Shown: piece by piece, positions 34,048 through 41,489 of the stretch
Numbering within the stretch: position 1 is the first letter of the stretch
Layout of the letters: the number at the start of each line of letters is the position of its first letter
Position numbers and translations under genes: made by a program
The notes under the pieces: generated by a model
Seen by the model: the letters and a program-made list of their open reading frames with translations, nothing else
Told to the model about the DNA's origin: nothing
Database searches by the model: none
NCBI RefSeq assembly: GCF_947501905.1
Contig: NZ_CANMXL010000003.1
Span: 574,664-638,663, forward strand
DNA: 64,000 nucleotides
Reading direction: 5' to 3'
Origin: an uncultured Winogradskyella sp.
GTDB lineage: Bacteria > Bacteroidota > Bacteroidia > Flavobacteriales > Flavobacteriaceae

Positions 34048-34883
34048 AGCGCTGTTGGGTTATTAAGTTTTTCTTGAGCACGATTAAAAACATTGGTTAT
34101 TAAATCTGTTGGGTTTTCAATACCCAAGGATATGAATAATAAATTTGGATTATCGCTATTTAGGTTGTCTTGAACTCGATCTGATGCTTTTTCATTACTT
34201 AAAAGTAATCCCGCATAAATAATTCCACCTCCCTGTTTAATAGTTTCGACTATTAATGAATCAATTTGTTCAGCTATATCTCTTGTTGTTTCCGATTCAA
34301 AAAGGCGTTGTGAAAGGAATGGAAACGAAAGAGGTTTCGTGTCTCTTGATAGTGACTTTGAAATATCTTCAACAACTGCTTTGGTAGGTGTTTTTCTAAA
34401 TTTAGCTTCACCAAGATAAATTTTAGTTTCTTCACCATCTAAATCAACCAATAACACGTCATCTCCTTTCATTGACTGGTCTACATTTTGACTATAACGA
34501 AATCGATATGTATGTACCAAGGGCTTGTCTAAAGCACCCAATACATATTCACACAAAATAACTTCAGTCAGATTTCCTTTTCTGACCTTATCTGCATTCG
34601 GCAACATCCGATATTGTTCTGCGTATTCTGAAAATCCTAACGAAGCGTATTTTTTCTTTAAACGTTCTAAGAGGTCTTCATTGTAATGATGTTTAATTAA
34701 TTCGTTAGATAGCAAGTCTAACAGCTCATCTTCATCAATAGTTTTTAAATCTGTTAAGCTTCTGTGACATTGTGTATCTGAATCTGGATGATCAGTACTC
34801 GCTAACCATTTTCCAAATAAATTTGGAGCAACAGGGTGTTTTCCGATTAATGTATCTTGTTTCGCCATAGAGTTATTATACAA
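34044..34883 (-). CDS. hamA: Hachiman HamA, DUF1837 nuclease
   Basis: The protein (279 residues) matches DUF1837: KGNLTEVILCEYVL (E107), SMKGDDVLLVDLDG (D141/D142), and YLGEAKFRKTP (E159-x-K161), the ordered active-site residues of a PD-(D/E)XK nuclease. DUF1837 next to a Ski2-like helicase defines Hachiman (and AbpAB) phage defence, in which HamA degrades DNA when released by HamB. An inner ATG (MAKQD, 34868) is an alternative start. The gene opens the operon; the helicase start overlaps its stop by 4 bases. Which of the related names applies rests on sequence comparison. Confidence 0.85.
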   Translation of the reverse strand: MYNNSMAKQDTLIGKHPVAPNLFGKWLASTDHPDSDTQCHRSLTDLKTIDEDELLDLLSNELIKHHYNEDLLERLKKKYASLGFSEYAEQYRMLPNADKVRKGNLTEVILCEYVLGALDKPLVHTYRFRYSQNVDQSMKGDDVLLVDLDGEETKIYLGEAKFRKTPTKAVVEDISKSLSRDTKPLSFPFLSQRLFESETTRDIAEQIDSLIVETIKQGGGIIYAGLLLSNEKASDRVQDNLNSDNPNLLFISLGIENPTDLITNVFNRAQEKLNNPTAL

Positions 34884-35007
34884 TGCATTAAATTAGTTAG
34901 TAATCGCATTTTAAGTTTACTCAAATGCAACAATAGTTCTGAACGTTAAATTCAGTCACACTACTAATTTTCTTGGAGAGAATTGTCAATGCTAAATATA
35001 GTGTTTT

Positions 35008-35913
35008 TTAAGAAATAGGATGTAGATTTTCAATAATCTCTTGTAGATTTTCAAGATCATCCTGCACATACCGTTCCGTAGAAGAAATATAGCGATGGCC
35101 TGCCATGTACTGTACTTCACGGATATTGTATTGGGTTAGCCAATGGGTAATAACCGAAGCACGGATTTGCTTTGGAGAAACTACTTTGTGGTTGATTCGT
35201 TTTAGCTTTTTGTAGAGTTGCGCTGTAATGATATCAAAGCGGTTTGAATTAAGCGGAAACAGCGCCTGTGAGTAGTTTTGTAGCTCCTCTTGGATGATTC
35301 CCCTATGTTTCTCGACATATTGGACCAGTGGCAGTATTTGCCACGATTTTAGCTCTAATGTGCGACCATTTGTTTTACGAGTACTCGGAATATAAACAAT
35401 TCCCTTTTCTATATGCACGTGATCAATAGTAAGCGACTTTAACGCTGTTACGTTCATACCTTGGTATACGATAAAGCCAGTGATAACCTTGTTGCGAATC
35501 GCCACTGATGGATTGCTTGGAAACTCAATATTGTCCATTTGATAGCTGTAGTACAAATCTTCAAGCTCTGCATATTCTAGTAAGTTATGGTTAAGCGTTC
35601 GTCTAACACCTCGAATGTTTACATTCTGAATGGGATTATCGAAACGGTATTCTAAATCAACCAAATAATTGAAGTAGATTTTTAAGGCACCAACTTTGTG
35701 TTTTACCGTCGACTGACTTACACGTTTTCCCTTGAGACCATACTGTAGCTTCTTCACGAAATCCAAACAGGATTTGTAATCGATAATCATTGGATCGTAA
35801 ACTTTCCTATCGCACCAATCAAGGAAATGAGACTTGGTAGCCTCGTAAGACGTAATAGTGGTATCAGCATAGCCTTGCTGTTTCAGGTATTTGGTAAATG
35901 GAATATCAGTCAT
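35008..35913 (-). CDS. Tyrosine recombinase lacking the first catalytic arginine
   Basis: The protein (301 residues) has an N-terminal SAM-like core-binding region (FTKYLKQQGYADTTITSYEATKSHFLDW) and a C-terminal catalytic domain. The usual GLRxxE block reads QGMNVTALKSL, so Arg I is replaced; the HxxR block reads KQIR; the later GH and the Tyr (AGHRYISSTERYVQ) are kept. Some Bacteroidota integrases, such as IntDOT, are known to lack Arg I, so it may still work, alone or with its partner. Its start overlaps the next recombinase gene by 8 bases; the pair likely moves the element. Confidence 0.8.
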   Translation of the reverse strand: MTDIPFTKYLKQQGYADTTITSYEATKSHFLDWCDRKVYDPMIIDYKSCLDFVKKLQYGLKGKRVSQSTVKHKVGALKIYFNYLVDLEYRFDNPIQNVNIRGVRRTLNHNLLEYAELEDLYYSYQMDNIEFPSNPSVAIRNKVITGFIVYQGMNVTALKSLTIDHVHIEKGIVYIPSTRKTNGRTLELKSWQILPLVQYVEKHRGIIQEELQNYSQALFPLNSNRFDIITAQLYKKLKRINHKVVSPKQIRASVITHWLTQYNIREVQYMAGHRYISSTERYVQDDLENLQEIIENLHPIS

Positions 35914-36853
35914 GTACTTGTTGTTTATGAGCGTGTGGGTCTGCGAGGTGTGTATAGATTTGTGTGCTTTCTAGTGAAGCATGTCCAAGAAAGGAACTAA
36001 TCATCTGAAGCGGCACGTTATTCTGCATAAGGTGTGTTGCAATGCTATGGCGTAACGTATGCATCGTAATTCCCTTTTCGATAATGGTTTCGTTGAGTGT
36101 CGCTTCAACTATGGCTTTCAAGCGGTGCGCTATTGTTAAATCATTCATACGCTTACCGTGAGAAGATAACAACAATGCATCCGTTTGATAGTTGGTTATA
36201 AACTCCGAACGGTATTCAAAAACATACTCTTCTAAAATTTCAAGATTATGCTTATTGATTGGAACGAAGCGTTCCTTATAGTTCTTTCCTTTGCGAACAT
36301 AGATACGTGATTTTTGAAAGAGAATATCTTCGGTATCAATATGCACTGCTTCATTCCTGCGAAGTCCACAGCTATATAATAGCACTAATATCGCTCTGTC
36401 TCGTGCTTGGAAATACGGTGCCATGTGTGCATACTGACAGGCATTAAAAAGGTCTTTGATTTCTGCTTGGGTAAGGATAACTTTATTGTCTTGGTAGTTG
36501 ATTTTCTCTTGTTTCAAATGCACGCCAAAAAGTACTTTACCATCGTGTTCTTTGATGTAGGTTTGAAACTTCTTGAGTGCTTGTTGGTGTTTGTTTAAAA
36601 AGGCTTTGGAAAGCGAACCGCCACGTCGTTGGTTTTTACGTTGAGACAAGTGCGTGTAGTAACTTTTGATAATATGCGTCGTAATGGATGAGACGTTGTT
36701 ATGACCACGTTGTTCGAGATAGTGGAAAAACTCCTTTAAATGATGTGGCAGATTGTATACTGTTGATGGTGCGTATCCTAATATCTTCAGCCAATCCTTA
36801 TAGGACTCCAAGATGGCGTTAAAATGTTCGCTCTGTAGGATTAACTTCTTCAT
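35906..36853 (-). CDS. Tyrosine recombinase, XerC/D type
   Basis: The protein (315 residues) has a full catalytic set: LLYSCGLRRNEAVHI (Arg I), HTLRHSIATHLMQN (HxxR), SSFLGHASLESTQIYTH (His and nucleophile Tyr). The N-terminal region SYKDWLKILGYAPSTVYNLPHHLKEFFHYL is the core-binding domain. It is the first gene of a two-gene unit with the degenerate recombinase, and the overlap of 8 bases suggests both act in the same reaction. It lies at the left part of the mobile module, just right of the Hachiman genes. Confidence 0.87.
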   Translation of the reverse strand: MKKLILQSEHFNAILESYKDWLKILGYAPSTVYNLPHHLKEFFHYLEQRGHNNVSSITTHIIKSYYTHLSQRKNQRRGGSLSKAFLNKHQQALKKFQTYIKEHDGKVLFGVHLKQEKINYQDNKVILTQAEIKDLFNACQYAHMAPYFQARDRAILVLLYSCGLRRNEAVHIDTEDILFQKSRIYVRKGKNYKERFVPINKHNLEILEEYVFEYRSEFITNYQTDALLLSSHGKRMNDLTIAHRLKAIVEATLNETIIEKGITMHTLRHSIATHLMQNNVPLQMISSFLGHASLESTQIYTHLADPHAHKQQVHD

Positions 36854-36963
36854 TTTTATGGTTTTCGCTTTGAATAATTAAGTGTCGATTATCGACCTAC
36901 CTTTTATCTTTTACGTTTTGTGGCGACCTATTCGCAACTGTTTGATTATCTATTTGTTACCCT

Positions 36964-36982
36964 CGCCACTTTTATAGTGGCG
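36964..36982. repeat. Perfect 7-bp hairpin between ATPase and recombinase genes
   Basis: CGCCACT-TTTAT-AGTGGCG (36964-36982) is a perfect stem-loop in the 174-base gap. No T run follows on the minus strand, so its role is uncertain. A similar GTGGCG-ATT-CGCCAC stem occurs at 58915-58929. Confidence 0.5.
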
Positions 36983-37027
36983 AACCTGTGACGCGCTGGC
37001 GCACTGTAGCGAGGTGAGGTAAACATT

Positions 37028-38554
37028 TTAACTCGCCTCTATTAGCTTATCCACGCACAGCGTCAATGCTTGATTGATGCTTTTCTCTAAATCTCCAAAC
37101 TCATCCACATCGACTATCTCGTACACAAAGGAATCGCTTTCGATATCAGTTCTGCGTATAATGAACCCTTCTTGTAGAAGCAGGAGCTGATAACGACGAT
37201 GGGTGCTTTCCGCAATTCTGAATGCTTTGCGGATTTCTCGATTAGTAAAAACAGTATCTTGTTTCTTTTTCAAATATATTTTCAGCCTTTCGAAGTAGTT
37301 TCGAGTTGCTCCGTTCAGATTATCAGACTTGCGGAGCAGAATAGGTTTTAATAATTCATTGGCATAGCGTATATCTTCCAATGTGGTTTCAATATATTCT
37401 TCGCCTGTTTGCTGATCAAATTTCGATTCACGTTGGTGTTGATGGTAGAAAGTAATAGCTTCAATAAATTGCAGATAATGAGCATTGGTACGTCGTGGTT
37501 TGAATACTGATTTAGGTAATATCAAGTGTTCGGCAAGTGGATTGATTACTCGTACAGGTTTCAGTAAGCGTTGTACATTTTGTAATAATTCCTCTGCCAT
37601 CAGTTCTTCTACAACATCCACCTTTCCTGCTGACATACGACGTTGGTATTTCATAATGCGCTCGTCTTGCTCCTCACTTTCATTAATGTAAAGCAAGAAA
37701 CTACGATTGCTGTTATCTTCGTAAATACTTTCTTTGGTTGTACAGCCACCTACCGATACAGGACCCTCAACGGTTAAGTTCTTGGTCTTACCTTGTCCAC
37801 CAATTCCCTTTTGAACAACCGATTTTGTAATACGCTTCTTGGTCTGTAATTCTCGCAGTGGATAGAGTACATCACCAGCACCATCTAAATCTTCAATCAA
37901 GACGAGCTTGTGTTTCAGTTCGTCTTTTTTGAAATAGTAAAAAGAATTACTGGACAAACTCGTGAGGCTTAATCTATCTTCGGATGGTATCAATTCTGCA
38001 ACAGAACTTTGCAAATGCGTTTTTCCCGAACCACTGCTTCCAAACGAAATACAGTGGAGTGGATTATCCATTTTACGAGAGGTAAATATCAAGTACATCA
38101 GTAAGCGGTTATTCTCTTCACCGATAACACCCGATTTGCCAATGTACTTGTTGGTCTTTTCAAGCAGATTTTTTGACTTGAGAAAATCCATTGCAGAGCG
38201 TCTTTCCTTTTTGGATAGCAGGTATTCTTCGACTTCTTCGTTTTCGACTTGTTCGAGTACTTCCAATCGGAAGTGTTCTAACTTACTAATAAGTTCCTGT
38301 AAAGCTCGTCGTATAATTGAGGTACCAATTTCCAAAAATTCAGCAAGTTTACGAACGAACTTCTCAACGCCATTAGCGTTATACAAATCAATGTTATGAC
38401 GCATGGCATGGAACTCATCATCAACACGATGTACCTTAATCGTTACTCGAAGTCTATCCAATCCAAACGTCGAGAGCCCACCGAGAATATGAAATTCAAG
38501 TACCCCGGTGGTATAGATGTAATGGTTTGGATTCGTTGTATTCAATTGGCTCAT
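37028..38554 (-). CDS. P-loop ATPase of a mobile element, primase/helicase-neighbour type
   Basis: The protein (508 residues) carries a Walker A motif SFGSSGSGKTHLQ (about 170-181) and a Walker B-like LVLIEDLDGAGD near 215-227. The C-terminal 120 residues hold a winged-helix-like part (DTVFTNREIRKAFRIAESTHRRYQLLLLQEGFIIRR). Such genes in Bacteroidota elements often encode the ATPase of a DNA primase or replication unit, but a CHC2 zinc finger is not present here. The start ATG faces the divergent XRE gene 130 bases away. The exact role is not established. Confidence 0.65.
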   Translation of the reverse strand: MSQLNTTNPNHYIYTTGVLEFHILGGLSTFGLDRLRVTIKVHRVDDEFHAMRHNIDLYNANGVEKFVRKLAEFLEIGTSIIRRALQELISKLEHFRLEVLEQVENEEVEEYLLSKKERRSAMDFLKSKNLLEKTNKYIGKSGVIGEENNRLLMYLIFTSRKMDNPLHCISFGSSGSGKTHLQSSVAELIPSEDRLSLTSLSSNSFYYFKKDELKHKLVLIEDLDGAGDVLYPLRELQTKKRITKSVVQKGIGGQGKTKNLTVEGPVSVGGCTTKESIYEDNSNRSFLLYINESEEQDERIMKYQRRMSAGKVDVVEELMAEELLQNVQRLLKPVRVINPLAEHLILPKSVFKPRRTNAHYLQFIEAITFYHQHQRESKFDQQTGEEYIETTLEDIRYANELLKPILLRKSDNLNGATRNYFERLKIYLKKKQDTVFTNREIRKAFRIAESTHRRYQLLLLQEGFIIRRTDIESDSFVYEIVDVDEFGDLEKSINQALTLCVDKLIEAS

Positions 38555-38684
38555 ATTTTAAAACATCATATTACACAAATTAACAAGTCAAATATAAACA
38601 AATATGTTTAATAAAATAATTAAAACTTGTGTTTTTTGCTGTTTACGTCTGTTTTTCATAAGTTTGTGGTAAATAATTAGCACT

Positions 38685-39074
38685 ATGGACGCAACACAAG
38701 CACTATTACTCGCCAATATTAAACGTATACGTAAGGAAAAGGGACTCACACAACAAGACGTTGCTGACAGTTCAGATATGCTTGTACCAACCTATTCACG
38801 ATTAGAACGTGGTGGTTCTAATCCTTCTTTAGCTTCGATGATACGTATCGCCAATGCGCTTGATGTTTCTTTAATAGAATTACTTTCCACTACAGAGATA
38901 AAGGATAGAAGCATTGCTCAAAAACTTGAGATGATAAATGATCTTTCAGACTACAACAAGAATGTTGTAAACATTTTACTGGATTCAATGATTGAGAAAG
39001 ATCGTGTTGAAAAATTTCAGAATGTTAAAATGAAGAATCGCCTTGCAGAACTAGCCAAAGTGCGAGGTAAATAA
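38685..39074 (+). CDS. XRE-family helix-turn-helix regulator
   Basis: The protein (129 residues) begins with a Cro/CI-type HTH: IKRIRKEKGLTQQDVADSSDMLVPTYSRLERGGSNPSLASMIRIANALDVSLIELL. The remaining 60 residues are helical and may form a dimer. It is divergent from the ATPase gene with 130 bases between the starts, a normal place for a repressor controlling both promoters. A TTTG at 38662 and TAAATAATTAG further on could be a weak promoter. Confidence 0.85.
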   Translation: MDATQALLLANIKRIRKEKGLTQQDVADSSDMLVPTYSRLERGGSNPSLASMIRIANALDVSLIELLSTTEIKDRSIAQKLEMINDLSDYNKNVVNILLDSMIEKDRVEKFQNVKMKNRLAELAKVRGK

Positions 39075-39287
39075 GATACGCTTCAAGTGTCCGCTTTCTT
39101 ATCTACAATTACTTTATTTTTTAGTAATGCACTCCTGTATTAGATTAAAGACTCATAAATACTTTCGACACTATCCTAGTGCCGTTTTTTCGCAAGGATT
39201 TGCTCCTAGCGGATTCCTCCTTGTCAAAAAAACTTTGCCACTAGGCTTTACTGTCAGCGTATTATTCGTTAACCTTTATATAATACT

Positions 39288-39650
39288 ATGACTCATTTAG
39301 AACTAAAAAAAACGCTTACATCAATTGCAGAAAAAGAAGCAGGAACAAAGATTGAAGGCTTTATTGCTTACGACGCACTTAATTACGATCCGGAAGACTG
39401 TTCAACTTATATTAAAAACCTTCTCAATCCTGAAACATCAATGAGTATGATGTTCCAATTTTTTGAATATTCAGATGTTGATGATTTTTATCAAACTTAT
39501 AAAAATGACATTCTGAAAAAGCAAAAACAATTTGGCATTACTCATAACGACCTTTTGAAATTTAAAGGCCATGCTATTACCAATCTCTGCTGGATCGTAA
39601 TTGAAGAAACAGCCAATCAAATGGCAAAAGAATTAGAGCTTGAGATATAG
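39288..39650 (+). CDS. Hypothetical protein near oriT candidate
   Basis: The 120-residue protein is mostly helical with no membrane segment (MTHLELKKTLTSIAEKEAG, ITHNDLLKFKGHAITNLCWIVIEETANQMAKELELEI). No family is recognised. It sits between the XRE gene and the structured region 39700-39940, and is convergent with the relaxase operon. Codon use and composition look like the neighbours. The 213-base gap upstream (39075-39287) holds no gene that I can see. Confidence 0.6.
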   Translation: MTHLELKKTLTSIAEKEAGTKIEGFIAYDALNYDPEDCSTYIKNLLNPETSMSMMFQFFEYSDVDDFYQTYKNDILKKQKQFGITHNDLLKFKGHAITNLCWIVIEETANQMAKELELEI

Positions 39651-39699
39651 CTCTTTTTTTTATTGGAAGCTAGGTGATTTTAATTCTCAAAATATGATG

Positions 39700-39880
39700 T
39701 CCTTTAAAAAAAGTAGCTGTCCAAAGTCGCCTTACCATGTGGCTTTTTGGACAGCTACTGGCACGATGATCGTAAGTCGGAATCAACTAGTGATTCCTTT
39801 TAGCGACATCGTGGCAAGATTGCACCTTAAGCCATAAGGTCTGTCGACACTAAGGTTAAGGTGCTATCTTGCTAGGGAGA
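39700..39880. other. Strongly structured non-coding region, candidate origin of transfer
   Basis: Several inverted repeats lie end to end: GTAGCTGTCCAAA/TTTGGACAGCTAC (39713-39725 and 39746-39758, perfect 13 bp); CACGATG/CATCGTG (39762-39768, 39807-39813) enclosing GGAATCA/TGATTCC (39779-39797); and a 17-bp arm pair with one mismatch, GCAAGATTGCACCTTAA (39814-39830) with its partner at 39856-39872 and TGTCGACA in the loop. The region lies between the relaxase operon and a hypothetical gene, the usual place of oriT. It could instead be a structured RNA. Confidence 0.5.
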
Positions 39881-39897
39881 CCCTAGAACCCCAAACC

Positions 39898-39936
39898 AAA
39901 AACAGCTAACAGAAATGCACCCTGTTAGCTGTTTTT
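39898..39936 (-). terminator. Terminator of the relaxase operon
   Basis: AAAAACAGCTAACAG (39898-39912) and CTGTTAGCTGTTTTT (39922-39936) form a perfect 15-bp stem; on the minus strand it ends in TTTTT. It lies 22 bases past the last codon of the relaxase frame (39958) and could also act for the plus strand. Confidence 0.8.
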
Positions 39937-39957
39937 GTATTATCCAAATACTAATGA

Positions 39958-40280
39958 TTACCGTTCTCGATCACTGTCTTTAGAACGATTATTTCGTAGT
40001 TTTCTAACTTGTGATAAACGCTGATTACGAATGATGTTTTTATCCAATAATTGTAGTTTTTCCATTGGATACCCAAGAGTTTTAAAACGGTATTTCCGTT
40101 TTGATTTAATACCGACATCTTTTCCATTTCGTTGGTAGATCTGATGTCCTTTCTGTTTAAGTAGTTCAATAAACTTATTTGATGATTTAGCTTTGTCATA
40201 GACTTCAGCCAAGTCTAATTGCAGTTGCTGTTTTTCTGAGAGTTTTCCCGTACGGAGTTGCAATTGGTATTCCGCATCTT
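39958..40280 (-). pseudogene. C-terminal part of the relaxase, out of frame
   Basis: The frame that ends at 39958 (DAEYQLQLRTGKLSEKQQLQLDLAEVYDKAKSS ... RKLRNNRSKDSDRER) is the natural continuation of the MobA-type relaxase whose frame stops at 40281. The two frames meet at a run of nine T (nine A on the coding strand) at 40297-40305. One more A would join them into a protein of about 300 residues with the catalytic domain and a coiled-coil tail. There is no good separate start. Confidence 0.7.
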
Positions 40281-40862
40281 TTAGAAGCGATGGTTCTTTT
40301 TTTTTGAATGATTTACCTTGCTATGCTCAAGTTGTAGGTGCTTTTCTTGATAGCGTTCCATGGTTTGTTTCAGTTCACGGAATTGATTCTTAGACAGGCG
40401 TTTTACTTTTCCACCAAGCTCTACAGCAGAAACAATAGCGTGAATATGTAAATGGGTCTTATTTCTATGCAACGAAAAAACCATTAGTGAATTTGGGCTA
40501 CGCTCTTTAGCATAGGTTCTAGCCACATCTAGCATGGCATCCCTGGACAAATTTTTAGAATCATTGGCGTGAAAACTAATGATTTCGTGATACGCCCTGT
40601 TACCGTTTTTATGCGGAATTAACCGCTTTTCGTTATTAGTTTCGAACTGAGTTAGCATATTGTCGATACGAGCCTCTAAAACGGCTGTTTCAAGTGTCGT
40701 GTTTCCTTTAAATTGTATAAGTTCTTTGTGGTACTTTCTATCGCCACGAATGGATCTACTTAACACAAAACCCGAATCTGTCAGATCGTGTCCTACCAAA
40801 ATATACCGCAGGACATTAGACAGATTGGTTTTACTTTTTATGGACTTACTTTTAATAATCAC
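40281..40862 (-). CDS. MobA-type relaxase, N-terminal catalytic part
   Basis: The frame (193 residues) has the relaxase signature: NKTHLHIHAIVSAV (HxHxH metal-binding triad), MLTQFETNNEKRLIPHKNGNRAYHEIISFHA, and a start MIIKSKSIKSKTNLSNVLRYIL containing a possible nicking region (no clear Tyr motif beyond YILVG). Relaxases of this type nick the oriT strand and pilot it into the recipient. It stops early because of a one-base shortfall in the A9 run after residue 187; the rest of the protein lies in the next frame. It is preceded by a MobC/MobB-like gene with a 3-base gap. Confidence 0.78.
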   Translation of the reverse strand: MIIKSKSIKSKTNLSNVLRYILVGHDLTDSGFVLSRSIRGDRKYHKELIQFKGNTTLETAVLEARIDNMLTQFETNNEKRLIPHKNGNRAYHEIISFHANDSKNLSRDAMLDVARTYAKERSPNSLMVFSLHRNKTHLHIHAIVSAVELGGKVKRLSKNQFRELKQTMERYQEKHLQLEHSKVNHSKKKNHRF

Positions 40863-40865
40863 CTT

Positions 40866-41300
40866 TTATGCTGTTAGCTTTGAAAATTGAAGTTCCAGTT
40901 GTTCGATGCGCTCCAGTAAATTTTCTAACTCTAGAGATTCTCCGCTGTCTAGCACTTGCTCTACAAGTGCAATCAATTGCATCAGTTTTTGATGTATGGT
41001 TACTAATTGTTCATTATCAAAGTCTGATTTTGAACCACCGTCTAAGGCGTTAAACACTGCGTCATATAAATATTTCGAGACGGTTCTGGTTCCTTTTTCT
41101 CGTTTGATGCGCCCCAGTGTATTAATATCAAAACCAAGCCTAAACTCTTTACGGGTTTTTCTGCGTTTACGGTTATACGCTTTGTGCCAAAGCTTATAGT
41201 ATTGTTTTTTGGCTTCGATAATTTCTGCTTTGGTAGGATTGGTATTTGCTTCAAACACCATATCCAAATACTCATAAATACTATTGAATTGCATAGTCAT
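40866..41300 (-). CDS. Relaxosome accessory protein, MobC/MobB-like
   Basis: The 144-residue protein has a basic N-terminal half (KAYNRKRRKTRKEFRLGFDINTLGRIKREKG) and a C-terminal coiled coil (LMQLIALVEQVLDSGESLELENLLERIEQLELQF). Small basic coiled-coil proteins placed just before a MobA-type relaxase usually bind oriT and help nicking. The stop lies 3 bases before the relaxase start. It is named from position and general features; no firm family match. Confidence 0.55.
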   Translation of the reverse strand: MTMQFNSIYEYLDMVFEANTNPTKAEIIEAKKQYYKLWHKAYNRKRRKTRKEFRLGFDINTLGRIKREKGTRTVSKYLYDAVFNALDGGSKSDFDNEQLVTIHQKLMQLIALVEQVLDSGESLELENLLERIEQLELQFSKLTA

Positions 41301-41307
41301 AGAAGTT

Positions 41308-41487
41308 TTAATGATTGAATTTTACAAAGTGTTGTTCATATACTTTTTGCGCCTGTATTTGAGCATAGGTAGTTTGTTGAAAATAAGTGCCTGCACTTTG
41401 TTTACTTGGAAGTGAAATACCTTGAAAAGTACTTTCACCTTTTAAGATGGCTTTCTTGATGGTTTGTATGATTGTATATCTTTCCAT
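41308..41487 (-). CDS. Small basic protein in the mobilization operon, unknown
   Basis: A 59-residue frame starting at the ATG of 41487 (MERYTIIQTIKKAILKGESTF) and ending EQHFVKFNH at 41308 lies between the coupling protein stop (41490) and the MobC-like start (41300), with gaps of 2 and 7 bases. It is helical and positively charged at the N-terminus. Tight packing in the operon and lack of overlap with other genes support it as real. Confidence 0.5.
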   Translation of the reverse strand: MERYTIIQTIKKAILKGESTFQGISLPSKQSAGTYFQQTTYAQIQAQKVYEQHFVKFNH

Positions 41488-41489
41488 TG

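Noticed and set aside
37962..38399. 145-codon plus-strand frame opposite the ATPase gene
   Set aside because: Ser/Cys-rich shadow of a gene with clear Walker motifs.
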